Shown here: positions 1 through 5,970 of the stretch, one piece after another | Numbering within the stretch: the stretch's first letter is position 1 | Layout: the number at the start of each line of letters is the position of its first letter | NCBI GenBank assembly: GCA_964445105.1 | Contig: CAYUJS010000068.1 | Coordinates: forward strand, 1-6,335 | Source of the DNA: CAWBNS01 sp964445105 | Lineage (GTDB): Bacteria; Chlamydiota; Chlamydiia; Chlamydiales; JAJFMA01 | Length of the DNA: 6,335 nt | Direction of reading: 5' to 3' | The notes under the pieces: generated by a model | Told to the model about the DNA's origin: nothing | Seen by the model: the letters and a program-made list of their open reading frames with translations, nothing else | Databases searched by the model: none | Made by a program: the position numbers and the translations under genes

Positions 1-12
1 AAATCTTAAGGT

Positions 13-40
13 AAAAAGGCATAAATCGATCGAATGGCCT
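13..40 (-). terminator. Possible weak rho-independent terminator after radC
   Basis: Read on the minus strand, AGGCCAT and ATGCCT can pair as a six-base-pair stem with one bulged C. They are separated by an AT-rich loop of about 11 nt containing the palindrome CGATCG, and followed by a run of five T. It lies about 50 bases past the radC stop, where the three-gene minus-strand operon should end. The stem is short and bulged, so this is only a candidate. Confidence 0.28.
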
Positions 41-87
41 CCGCTTTTGAGCACGAAGATTTCCGAAAGGCGTTGCAATAGTATCCC

Positions 88-801
88 TTAAACAGCAACG
101 AAATAAGAATTATGTTGTCTTAGAGAGAGGTATTTGTTTTTCCCGATGATGACGTGGTCGCGAATGGGGATACCCATGAGCTGTCCAGCAGCAATGAGCT
201 CTTGGGTGACCAAATGGTCGCAAGGCGAGGGCGTAGGGTCGCCGCTTGGGTGATTGTGTACCAAAATCATCGCGGCGGCTTTGTGCCGGATCGCGGGAAA
301 GAACACTTCACGGGGATGTACAAGCGTCTGTGAGAGGGTGCCGATCGCTACTGTCTCCCGGCAGATCAACCAGTTTTTTGCGTCGATAAGCACGACTATA
401 AAATGCTCCTGTTTTTGCTCTTCTAGTTCGTCCTTAAGCAGCTCATAGACGTCCGAGGGACAAGAGACGCGCACGCGATTGCCCATCTGCCTACGGGCAA
501 GTTTTTTACCCAGTCCGATCGCGGCCAAAAGCTGAATCGCTTTGGTAGGCCCCATGCCGTGGATTTGGCACAACTCGGCAACAGATGCCTCTGCAAGTTT
601 TTCTAGGGATCCAAAATGGCTGACGATTTGTTGAGCGAGCGCCAGCACGGGAGCGCCCTTGATGCCGCTTCCGAGGATGACGGCGATCAGATCTGCTGTG
701 GTCAGCGCATCGGCGCCTAGTTGTTTGAGGCGTTCACGGGGCCGCTCCGACTCAGGTAGGCGATGGATCTGGTAAGGAACGGCTATTTCGCTGGCGATCA
801 T
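88..801 (-). CDS. radC: RadC family JAB/JAMM (MPN+) domain protein
   Basis: The 237-residue protein has the usual RadC length and architecture. The N-terminal half (about residues 12-105) is the UPF0758-type helical domain with a helix-hairpin-helix stretch around IHGMGPTKA (80-88). The C-terminal half (about 112-235) is a JAMM metalloprotease-like domain. Its zinc motif is intact: H182-N-H184-P, then S192 and D195, with a likely catalytic Glu132 in QEHF and the family-typical REVFFPA at 164-170. The domain suggests a Zn-dependent hydrolase, but the cellular role of RadC is unsettled; the old DNA-repair assignment is not well supported. The ATG overlaps the hflX TGA as ATGA, so translation is probably coupled; a GAGG lies about 11 nt upstream inside hflX. 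It is the last gene of the MBL hydrolase-hflX-radC operon. Family assignment is firm; function is open. Confidence 0.95.
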   Translation of the reverse strand: MIASEIAVPYQIHRLPESERPRERLKQLGADALTTADLIAVILGSGIKGAPVLALAQQIVSHFGSLEKLAEASVAELCQIHGMGPTKAIQLLAAIGLGKKLARRQMGNRVRVSCPSDVYELLKDELEEQKQEHFIVVLIDAKNWLICRETVAIGTLSQTLVHPREVFFPAIRHKAAAMILVHNHPSGDPTPSPCDHLVTQELIAAGQLMGIPIRDHVIIGKNKYLSLRQHNSYFVAV

Positions 802-2072
802 TTCTGCTCGTACCTCGCAAGGCGCTGGGCCACGGAGGCGGGCAGCTCAATCTGAATAAGAATATCGTTCTCTTCGTACTCTTGCTGAAGCAGGTTACCT
901 TGTCGAAGTACTTCGCTGACGATCCCGTAATCTTTTTGCGGGATGCGTAGCTTGACAGTGGTGCGCCGTTTCTTCAACTCCTCCAGCATCATCTCTTCGA
1001 GCTCTGCAAATCCTTGACGGGTGAGCGCGGAGATTTGGACGGTGTGGGGAAATTTGAGGCGAATGCGGGCGGCCATCTGCAAGTCTTTGCAGCAGTCAAT
1101 TTTGTTGAGCACGGTGATGATCGGTTTGTCGGCGGCGTTGAGCTGTTTCAGAACTTCTATGGTGGTGTCTGCTTGTTCAGCTGCAGCTGGATGGCTAACG
1201 TCAACCACGTGCAAGAGGATATCGGCAAAGGTGGCCTCTTCAAGAGTGCTTCTAAAGGCTGCAACGAGCTGATGGGGCAGCTTACGGATGAATCCAACCG
1301 TGTCCACAAGCAGCATTTCCTGGTTGTTGGCAAGGGTTAGCTTGCGCGTGGTCGTGTCTAGGGTGGCAAAGAGCTTATCTTCTACAAAAGCATCTGCGCC
1401 GGTTAAGGCGTTGAGTAGGGTAGATTTACCTGCGTTGGTGTAGCCTACAAGCCCCAAGATAGGGAGGTGGGATTTTTGACGCGAAGAGCGCACTGTTTGG
1501 CGGTGTGCTGCCAAATCTTCTATGTCTTTTTGTAACGCAGTAACGCGTTGTTTAATGATGCGGCGATCGATCTCAATTTGCTGCTCGCCCTCTCCTTTCT
1601 GATGAGCTCCGCCGCTGCCAGAGCTGCCAGATTGGCGCCCAAGGTGCGTCCAAAGGCGCTTAAGACGCGGTAGCTGGTATTGCACACGAGCCAGCTCGAC
1701 TTGCAGTTTCGCCTCTCTTGTGTGAGCGCGATCAGCGAATACGGCTAGAATCACTTCGGTACGGTCAATCACCGGTACGCCAAGAACTTTTTCTAAATTG
1801 CGCTGCTGCGCCGGTGAGATTTCGTCATCAAAGATGACAACGTCCGGTTTTATCTCTTGCACACGTGCGACGAGCTCTTCTAGCTTTCCGCTAGTTAACA
1901 AGGTTGCCGCTACAAATTTCCGGCAAGGTAGAAGAATCATATCGGCTGTATCAACGCCGTAGGTATCCGATAGCAAAGAGAGCTCTTCGAGATGATCGGT
2001 CGCAAGTTCTCGCGAAATAAGGTCGTTTCGGAAAACAGTAACTAGAAGGGCACGTTGGCGGGATTCGGGCAT
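798..2072 (-). CDS. hflX: GTPase HflX, ribosome-associated
   Basis: This 424-residue protein carries the full HflX layout. The N-terminal nucleotide-binding-like domain (about 10-140) contains IFDDEISPAQQRNLE (80-94) and the conserved segment around VIDRTEVIL (101-109). A Gly/Ser-rich linker (about 145-163) leads to a coiled region (165-190). The G domain has G1 GYTNAGKST (210-218), the switch I region FATLDTTTR (235-243), G3 DTVGF (257-261), G4 NKID (323-326) and G5 SAL (348-350). The HflX signature LPHQLVAAFRSTLEE follows G3, and a C-terminal domain ends the protein. HflX binds the 50S subunit and splits or rescues stalled 70S ribosomes, notably under heat stress, in the cytoplasm. The ATG lies 6 nt after the upstream gene's stop, with a good GGAG ribosome site; the stop overlaps radC. 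All GTPase motifs are intact and the identification is firm. Confidence 0.97.
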   Translation of the reverse strand: MPESRQRALLVTVFRNDLISRELATDHLEELSLLSDTYGVDTADMILLPCRKFVAATLLTSGKLEELVARVQEIKPDVVIFDDEISPAQQRNLEKVLGVPVIDRTEVILAVFADRAHTREAKLQVELARVQYQLPRLKRLWTHLGRQSGSSGSGGAHQKGEGEQQIEIDRRIIKQRVTALQKDIEDLAAHRQTVRSSRQKSHLPILGLVGYTNAGKSTLLNALTGADAFVEDKLFATLDTTTRKLTLANNQEMLLVDTVGFIRKLPHQLVAAFRSTLEEATFADILLHVVDVSHPAAAEQADTTIEVLKQLNAADKPIITVLNKIDCCKDLQMAARIRLKFPHTVQISALTRQGFAELEEMMLEELKKRRTTVKLRIPQKDYGIVSEVLRQGNLLQQEYEENDILIQIELPASVAQRLARYEQK

Positions 2073-2078
2073 AGCAAT

Positions 2079-2870
2079 TCACTCCGCAATAAAAGGTACT
2101 TCCAGTCCATCATAAGCCAATCGCACATTCGTGGGGAGTCTGGCGTTGGCTTTTTCGTGGTCCATCTCGTGAGCGATATGGGTGAACCACGTATATTGAG
2201 CTGTGCTGCGAGCGGCAAACGCAAGAGCTTCGTCTACCGTAAAATGCAGATCTGAGTGGTTAAAGCGCAGGGCGCTGATAACCAGATATTTTATGCCCTC
2301 GAGATCTTCGAATATGGTCTCGGGATAGGATTTAATATCTGACACATAGGCTAATTCTCCAAAGCGAAAGCCATTTACCTCCATCCCTGCTTGGTGAAAC
2401 GTGGTGTAGCCCACGCTTAGCCCTTGAAAGGCCGTCACACCGCGCTGGTCTGGCAAGAGGCTAAGATCAAGCTGCGTAACCAGCCCTTTGGCAAGCGAAT
2501 CGCCAGCAAAAATGTATCCATAACGCGTAGCGAGATCGCTACAGGTAGCTCGAGACATCAAGCAAGGAAGCGGTTTGCGCTGTCGAGCGTTATAGATGCG
2601 CAGTTCATCAATGCCAGCGGTATGGTCGTGATGTGCGTGTGTTAGGATAACAGCGTCAAGGCTATCTAAGCGCGAGCGCAGCGCCTGGAGGCGAAAATCT
2701 GGACCACAATCAATCAGCACTTTCTGGTCCTCGTAGGTCAACAAGGCCGAGGGGCGTAAGCGGTAGTTACGCGGATCATTAGAGGTGCAAACATCACAGT
2801 AACAACCGACAAGTGGCACACCCATCGATCCGCCGGTGCCAAGAAATGTAAAAACAGCGTGTAAACTCAT
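2079..2870 (-). CDS. PhnP-like metallo-beta-lactamase fold hydrolase
   Basis: The 263-residue protein belongs to the MBL-fold group that includes PhnP. It opens with the family-typical TFLGTGGSMGVP (8-19), followed by a CxCxxC zinc knuckle (Cys23, Cys25, Cys28). The dinuclear metal motif is HAHHDH (His78, His80, Asp82, His83); other likely ligands are His159, Asp178 and one of His231/His234/His238 in the C-terminal THIAHEMDH. Characterised relatives are phosphodiesterases (PhnP acts on cyclic ribose phosphates), but the substrate here is unknown, and no phn genes are nearby. The frame stays open to 2981, but I start at 2870 because homology begins immediately there and the 37 preceding residues look unrelated; an AAGGG lies 11 nt upstream. 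It is first in the operon with hflX, an order I recall from Chlamydia trachomatis (CT380-CT379), where no phosphonate pathway is expected. Confidence 0.9.
   Translation of the reverse strand: MSLHAVFTFLGTGGSMGVPLVGCYCDVCTSNDPRNYRLRPSALLTYEDQKVLIDCGPDFRLQALRSRLDSLDAVILTHAHHDHTAGIDELRIYNARQRKPLPCLMSRATCSDLATRYGYIFAGDSLAKGLVTQLDLSLLPDQRGVTAFQGLSVGYTTFHQAGMEVNGFRFGELAYVSDIKSYPETIFEDLEGIKYLVISALRFNHSDLHFTVDEALAFAARSTAQYTWFTHIAHEMDHEKANARLPTNVRLAYDGLEVPFIAE
2082..2085 (-). promoter_or_regulatory. Ribosome binding site of hflX
   Basis: On the minus strand, GGAG followed by TGAATTGCT (9 nt) precedes the hflX ATG. The site overlaps the last codons of the upstream hydrolase gene, which supports both the chosen hflX start and operon translation. 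Confidence 0.6.
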
Positions 2871-3067
2871 AGAGCTAGATACCCTTTTCTCTTTGGGGAA
2901 GCTGCCTGAGCATAGAGAGCATGCGACGCGTAGCCCACTTGTCGTGCGGAATTGTGTAATAAATAAGGCGGTGCCACGCAATCACTTTACTTCGTTCAAG
3001 GATAGAGACATGGTACCTCAAGCTCGCATAGGTGGCTATTTTTTTTGGAAGCATTTAAGCTGCAAGC
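2871..3067. other. Divergent intergenic region
   Basis: This 197-bp gap separates the minus-strand hydrolase-hflX-radC operon from the plus-strand oxidoreductase, so both promoters should be here. The best match I find is on the minus strand: TTGCGT (2976-2981), a 17-bp spacer and TACACA (2953-2958). That is too weak to list as a promoter. No convincing hairpin or operator repeat is visible. Confidence 0.5.
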
Positions 3068-4018
3068 ATGAAACGTATAGCTATATTGGGGGCGGGATTT
3101 GCTGGGCTGGCTGTTTGCTGGTTCTTACTCAAACGCGGTGGTGTGGAGGTAACGCTTTTTGACCGTCAAGGTCCGGGGGGAGGGGCCTCGGGCACCTCTG
3201 CAGGCCTATTGCACCCCTTCACAGGCCCGAATGCAAAAGTCCCTTGGAATGGCTTAGCGGCCTTCGACGAGTCGCGTCAACTTTTAGCTGAGGTGGCACC
3301 CGAGACCGTCCGCGCCGATGGTATACTGCGTATGGCTATGTCCGCTCAGCAGCGCGCGAGTTTCTTGTGCACTAGCCAAACCTATCCCACCGTGCAATGG
3401 GTGGACGATTGCAGAACAGTTTATCCACACCTTGCTCCAGTAGCAGGCATCCTGCTTAGCGAAGGGCTCACAGTTCATAGTCAGCTATACTTGGAGGCTC
3501 TGTATAAGCGCTGCCAGAGGCTTGGCATGTTATTTAAGAAGCAGGAAATCAGCTCTCTGCAGCAGTTTGATGCTTATGCTCACGTAATCGTCGCACTGGG
3601 CGCAGAGATCACAGGCTTGCCTGAATTTGCTCAGCTACCTTTGCGGCAAGTAAAGGGACAAATCCTGCAGGTAAAATGGCCGGAAAAATTTCTCGAGCTC
3701 CCGCTGCCCATCACCGCAGGTGTGTATCTGGTCCCCGGCTCAGAGGTAGTTCTAGGGGCTACCTACGAAAAAACACCATTCCCCTCAGCAAACGATTTCG
3801 CCCACAAAGAACTTATCCCAAAGCTATGCGAGATGGTGCCCGCCTTCCCCGATCCACAAATTATCGGCACACGGTCGGGCTTGCGGGCGGTGCTTGCTGG
3901 GCACTTACCGCTAGTGAAACAGATCGATGAGCGAATCTGGATCTTTACTGGTTTAGGCTCTAAGGGCTTGCTATACCACGCTTGGCTGGCAAAACGTCTC
4001 GCGGATTCTTTGGCTTGA
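3068..4018 (+). CDS. FAD-dependent oxidoreductase (DAO family, MnmC oxidase-like)
   Basis: The 316-residue protein is a soluble DAO-fold flavoenzyme. FAD binding is shown by GAGFAG (8-13), the acidic residue Asp32 at the end of the second strand, and GASGTSAGLLHPF (39-51). The middle contains the substrate-domain landmarks PLRQVKGQ (191-198) and YLVPGSEVVLGATYE (220-234). The C-terminus has GTRSGLRAVLAGHLPLV (267-283) and the FAD-closing GLGSKGL (295-301). The GASG and GSKGL pattern most resembles the oxidase half of MnmC, which removes carboxymethyl from cmnm5 uridine in tRNA. The MnmC methyltransferase half is absent, so an amine or amino-acid oxidase role is equally possible. A stop codon at 3056-3058 in the same frame fixes 3068 as the first possible ATG. 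The nearest Shine-Dalgarno-like GGAAG is 16 nt away, so initiation may be weak. It converges with map. Confidence 0.88.
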   Translation: MKRIAILGAGFAGLAVCWFLLKRGGVEVTLFDRQGPGGGASGTSAGLLHPFTGPNAKVPWNGLAAFDESRQLLAEVAPETVRADGILRMAMSAQQRASFLCTSQTYPTVQWVDDCRTVYPHLAPVAGILLSEGLTVHSQLYLEALYKRCQRLGMLFKKQEISSLQQFDAYAHVIVALGAEITGLPEFAQLPLRQVKGQILQVKWPEKFLELPLPITAGVYLVPGSEVVLGATYEKTPFPSANDFAHKELIPKLCEMVPAFPDPQIIGTRSGLRAVLAGHLPLVKQIDERIWIFTGLGSKGLLYHAWLAKRLADSLA

Positions 4019-4035
4019 TTCTAAAAATGACATTC

Positions 4036-4917
4036 CTATCTCACCCAAGTGGTAAGGATCTCATGACCCAAGGGCGTGATTAGGATAGTGTGCTCCCATT
4101 GGGCACTAGCGCGGCCATCGATGGTGCGGGCCGTCCATTCGTCATTGCGGTCGATGATCGCATCCGGCGAGCCGGCATTGATCATAGGCTCGATGGTGAA
4201 GGTCATGCCAGCGGCTAAAGGTATTTGGATGTTGCTGTGGTAATGCGGGATTTGCGGGGCTTCGTGATAATGAATGCCCACACCGTGCGCGACAAATTGA
4301 TGTACAACGGAGCAGCCTTTTTCCTCGGCGTGGGCTTCGATAGCCGCACCAATTTCGGATACGGTGACACCTGGCTTTAGAATTTCAATGGAACGCATGA
4401 GGCACTCATAGGCTGTATCTACTACCAACTGGCGCTCCTTGGTGGTCTCTCCGCCGACGACAACCATGCGGCTACAATCTCCGAAATATCCGCGCAACAC
4501 GCTAGCAACGTCGATGTTTACAATATCTCCTTTTACGAGCGGCGTTTCGCAGGGGATGCCGTGGCAGATCACATCGTTGATGGAGGTACAGATACTTTTT
4601 GGAAACGGCGGATGGCCGTAGTGAAGAGAAGCGGGACGCGCGCCCGCGGCTGCATGGAGCTGGTTAGCAATGCGGTTTAGCTCATCTGTGGGTACGCCAG
4701 GTAGGGCATGTTTGGAAACCTCTTGTACGATCTCAGAAGCCAATTTACACGCTTTCCGAATCCCTTCGATTTCTTGCTCTGTTTTCAATAAAATATTGTA
4801 GGTTTTGCGGTACTGGTCGCGCTGGCTGTGGAAATTTTGAGGCGCTGGCTGCGGGTAATGGCATTTTTTCCATTTTTGCCCACTTCTACACCAACAAGGG
4901 TCGTTTCTGCCTATCAT
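4036..4917 (-). CDS. map: Methionine aminopeptidase type I with N-terminal SEC-C zinc motif
   Basis: The enzyme removes the initiator methionine from nascent proteins in the cytoplasm. Of its 293 residues, the first 25 or so form a SEC-C type zinc motif: Cys8, Cys10, Cys19 and His20 within CWCRSGQKWKKCH. After a linker, the catalytic pita-bread domain (about 45-291) keeps all five metal ligands: Asp136, Asp147, His211, Glu243 and Glu275. The substrate-side His119 (in CHGIP) and His218 are also present. PFPKSICTSINDVICHGIP (105-123) is the classic type I signature. This SEC-C-Map architecture is characteristic of Chlamydiae and supports the lineage call. The SEC-C motif probably binds the ribosome or nascent-chain machinery (inference). 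Its ATG follows CCGGATGATATT, a weak ribosome site. It stands alone, converging with the oxidoreductase (17-bp gap), with a mobile element just upstream of its likely promoter. Confidence 0.96.
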   Translation of the reverse strand: MIGRNDPCWCRSGQKWKKCHYPQPAPQNFHSQRDQYRKTYNILLKTEQEIEGIRKACKLASEIVQEVSKHALPGVPTDELNRIANQLHAAAGARPASLHYGHPPFPKSICTSINDVICHGIPCETPLVKGDIVNIDVASVLRGYFGDCSRMVVVGGETTKERQLVVDTAYECLMRSIEILKPGVTVSEIGAAIEAHAEEKGCSVVHQFVAHGVGIHYHEAPQIPHYHSNIQIPLAAGMTFTIEPMINAGSPDAIIDRNDEWTARTIDGRASAQWEHTILITPLGHEILTTWVR

Positions 4918-4938
4918 AATATCATCCGGTTAAGTGAG

Positions 4939-4966
4939 AGTATGGTAGCAGACGAGCTTGATCCAA
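4939..4966 (-). promoter_or_regulatory. Candidate sigma70-type promoter of map
   Basis: On the minus strand, TTGGAT (4961-4966) as -35 and CATACT (4939-4944) as -10 are 16 bp apart, leaving a short leader to the map ATG at 4917. Matches to consensus are 3/6 and 4/6, so the site is weak. Its position is the only sensible one if the element at 4989-5145 does not itself drive map. Confidence 0.3.
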
Positions 4967-4979
4967 AGCAAGAGATCTA

Positions 4980-4988
4980 CTTTTTTGC
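4980..4988. repeat. Left copy of a 9-bp target site duplication
   Basis: CTTTTTTGC directly abuts the left terminal inverted repeat (starting 4989) and is repeated exactly after the right one (5146-5154). The two copies continue to match for four more bases (CAGC), because the inverted repeat happens to begin with the same bases as the right flank. Confidence 0.7.
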
Positions 4989-5010
4989 CAGCAGTTCCCG
5001 CTAAAAAAAG
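4989..5010 (+). repeat. Left terminal inverted repeat (22 bp)
   Basis: It is an exact reverse complement of 5124-5145. It begins CAGCAGTTCCCGCT and ends in a seven-A run plus G. Confidence 0.85.
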
Positions 5011-5123
5011 AAACCGGCTCAGTAAGGTCTGACAGCGGGCTCAGTTTGTAACAAATTCGTAGCCGAAGCTTAAGAGTAAGGAGCAAAATAAGGCTGAAGA
5101 CCGCCCCAGAGCTAGTCGATTCC

Positions 5124-5145
5124 CTTTTTTTAGCGGGAACTGCTG
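5124..5145 (-). repeat. Right terminal inverted repeat (22 bp)
   Basis: On the plus strand it reads C, seven T, then AGCGGGAACTGCTG. It pairs perfectly with 4989-5010, and complementarity stops at the next base outward (C opposite C). Confidence 0.85.
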
Positions 5146-5154
5146 CTTTTTTGC
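5146..5154. repeat. Right copy of the 9-bp target site duplication
   Basis: CTTTTTTGC immediately follows the right inverted repeat and is identical to 4980-4988. Confidence 0.7.
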
Positions 5155-5161
5155 CAGCGAT

Positions 5162-5305
5162 TCAGAACCCAGTAAGAGGATGCAAATATTCTTCTTTTTT
5201 CCGGGGAGCCAAATCAGAAAAGTTTGCATAAAATGCAGGTGGGCAGATTAGATGCTTAGCATAAAACTCATTTGAAGCGGTAGGCAAGCTCGCAACTAGG
5301 TAGCT
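5162..5305 (-). other. Unassigned open stretch between the MITE and the transposase remnant
   Basis: The minus strand holds a 47-codon frame between two TGA stops (5306-5308 and 5162-5164). It encodes a peptide with segments such as NEFYAKHLICPPAFYANF and ending HPLTGF. It has no ATG; TTG would be the only start of the usual kind that I see. I do not recognise a family. It could be the fragment of a decayed gene or element, or chance. The rest of 5155-5267 shows no RNA gene or hairpin I can support. Confidence 0.25.
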
Positions 5306-5944
5306 TCACGCGCCCGGTCGGCCTAACACATTTGTGAACGAGCAGTTTATCGCTTATTTGGTAGAGTTTGTCCAGGGAGCTTTTGGTAAAGTCAAAGTCT
5401 AACAGCTCGCCCATCCCGCTGTAGTTGCAGAGCCAGTCATAGGTAGCCCTCTTGCTGTTTGGGGAGACAGCGCGGGCTATAATGGTGCCCAGGGATACAG
5501 CGGCGTCTATTTTTGATAGCCCGAGCTCCTGAAATTCTTCTGGGAGCTGGAGCTAACGGGCCATTTTTAGCATGAGGTGCTCTGCACCCACGGATCTGGA
5601 CTCTGATTGCTCGATAGAGTTTAGGTCAATACAGGCACACCTTAAGTCGGGATCGTTGTTTCCAGGATCTTTGTGACCAGACAGACGATGAATGAGCTGA
5701 AATGCAAAGGTTTGTGCTAGTTTTTGGACTTTTTCCAGTTAGGGTAAGAGGGGTAGCTGGCCTGTAACGATGACTTCAATGCACTGAGCAAGGAGTTTAT
5801 GCTCGGCAAGTCAAGTTCAGCGCCCAGGTACAGGAGGGTACGCTGTCTTGGTCTTTTTTCCTTGCGGATGGACTCGACCAAATGGAATGCAGTATAGGTC
5901 TTACCGCTTTTAGGCTCTGTTTTGAGGGCTTTTTTTATAAACAT
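5268..5944 (-). pseudogene. Degenerate, truncated IS1634-type transposase
   Basis: The reading starts at ATG 5944 with a typical IS1634-type N-terminus (MFIKKALKTEPKSGKTY, then LVESIRKEKRPRQRTLLYLG). Between about 5805 and 5790 a frameshift moves the homologous reading to another minus-strand frame, which continues as TGQLPLLP, LAQTFAFQLIHRLSG and RATYDWL. It then reads GELLDFDFTKSSLDKLYQIS. That frame is broken by TAA at 5739-5741 and TAG at 5553-5555. Recognisable transposase stops near 5330, before the YDLTNTYF-type region where catalysis begins. The tail to TGA 5268 looks unrelated. The reading covers about 225 codons, against roughly 500 or more in an intact family member, so it cannot be active. 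No terminal inverted repeats of the parent element are visible. A 10-residue upstream extension of the frame (to 5974) overlaps the LRR gene's stop and is not a likely start. Confidence 0.82.
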
Positions 5945-5970
5945 GGTCCGATCATGCCAAATTTCAAGAT

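Larger units (their letters stand above)
4989..5145. mobile_element. MITE-like 157-bp element with 22-bp terminal inverted repeats
   Basis: The element is bounded by perfect 22-bp terminal inverted repeats (4989-5010 and 5124-5145), starting CAGCAGTTCCCGCT and then a run of seven A and a G. It is flanked by a perfect 9-bp direct duplication. The first bases outside the repeats do not pair, so the boundary is sharp. The 113-bp interior has no convincing gene and contains GGCTCAGT twice, 22 nt apart (5016 and 5038). This is what a non-autonomous miniature element or an internally deleted insertion sequence looks like. The 9-bp duplication fits IS families such as IS1 or IS4; IS1634-type elements usually make shorter ones, so the adjacent transposase remnant is probably not its parent. 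It inserted about 14 bp upstream of the candidate map -35. No full-length parent is in the window, so the family is unassigned. Confidence 0.75.

Noticed and set aside
1014..1340. Plus-strand open frames opposite hflX
   Set aside because: They are antisense shadows of the well-conserved GTPase coding sequence. The same applies to plus-strand frames within radC, the hydrolase and map, and to minus-strand frames within the oxidoreductase.
2871..2981. N-terminal extension of the MBL hydrolase frame by 37 residues
   Set aside because: Family homology begins exactly at the internal ATG (2870). The extra residues look unlike the family and would fill more than half of the divergent intergenic region.
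2836..3162. 108-codon plus-strand reading over the divergent intergenic region
   Set aside because: It overlaps the starts of two well-supported genes in other frames, and its peptide has no recognisable domain.
4019..4035. Bidirectional terminator between the convergent oxidoreductase and map genes
   Set aside because: The 17-bp gap holds no inverted repeat that could form a stem.
4989..5145. Inverted repeat read as a terminator or attenuator
   Set aside because: The arms are 113 bp apart and the flanking 9-bp exact duplication is better explained by transposition.
5041..5229. 62-codon minus-strand reading with a hydrophobic, lysine-rich peptide
   Set aside because: It runs across the MITE boundary and the target duplication and matches nothing I know, so it is almost certainly a chance frame.
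5478..5483. Perfect TATAAT on the plus strand
   Set aside because: It falls inside the transposase relic, has no acceptable -35 at 16-18 bp, and leads into no plus-strand gene.
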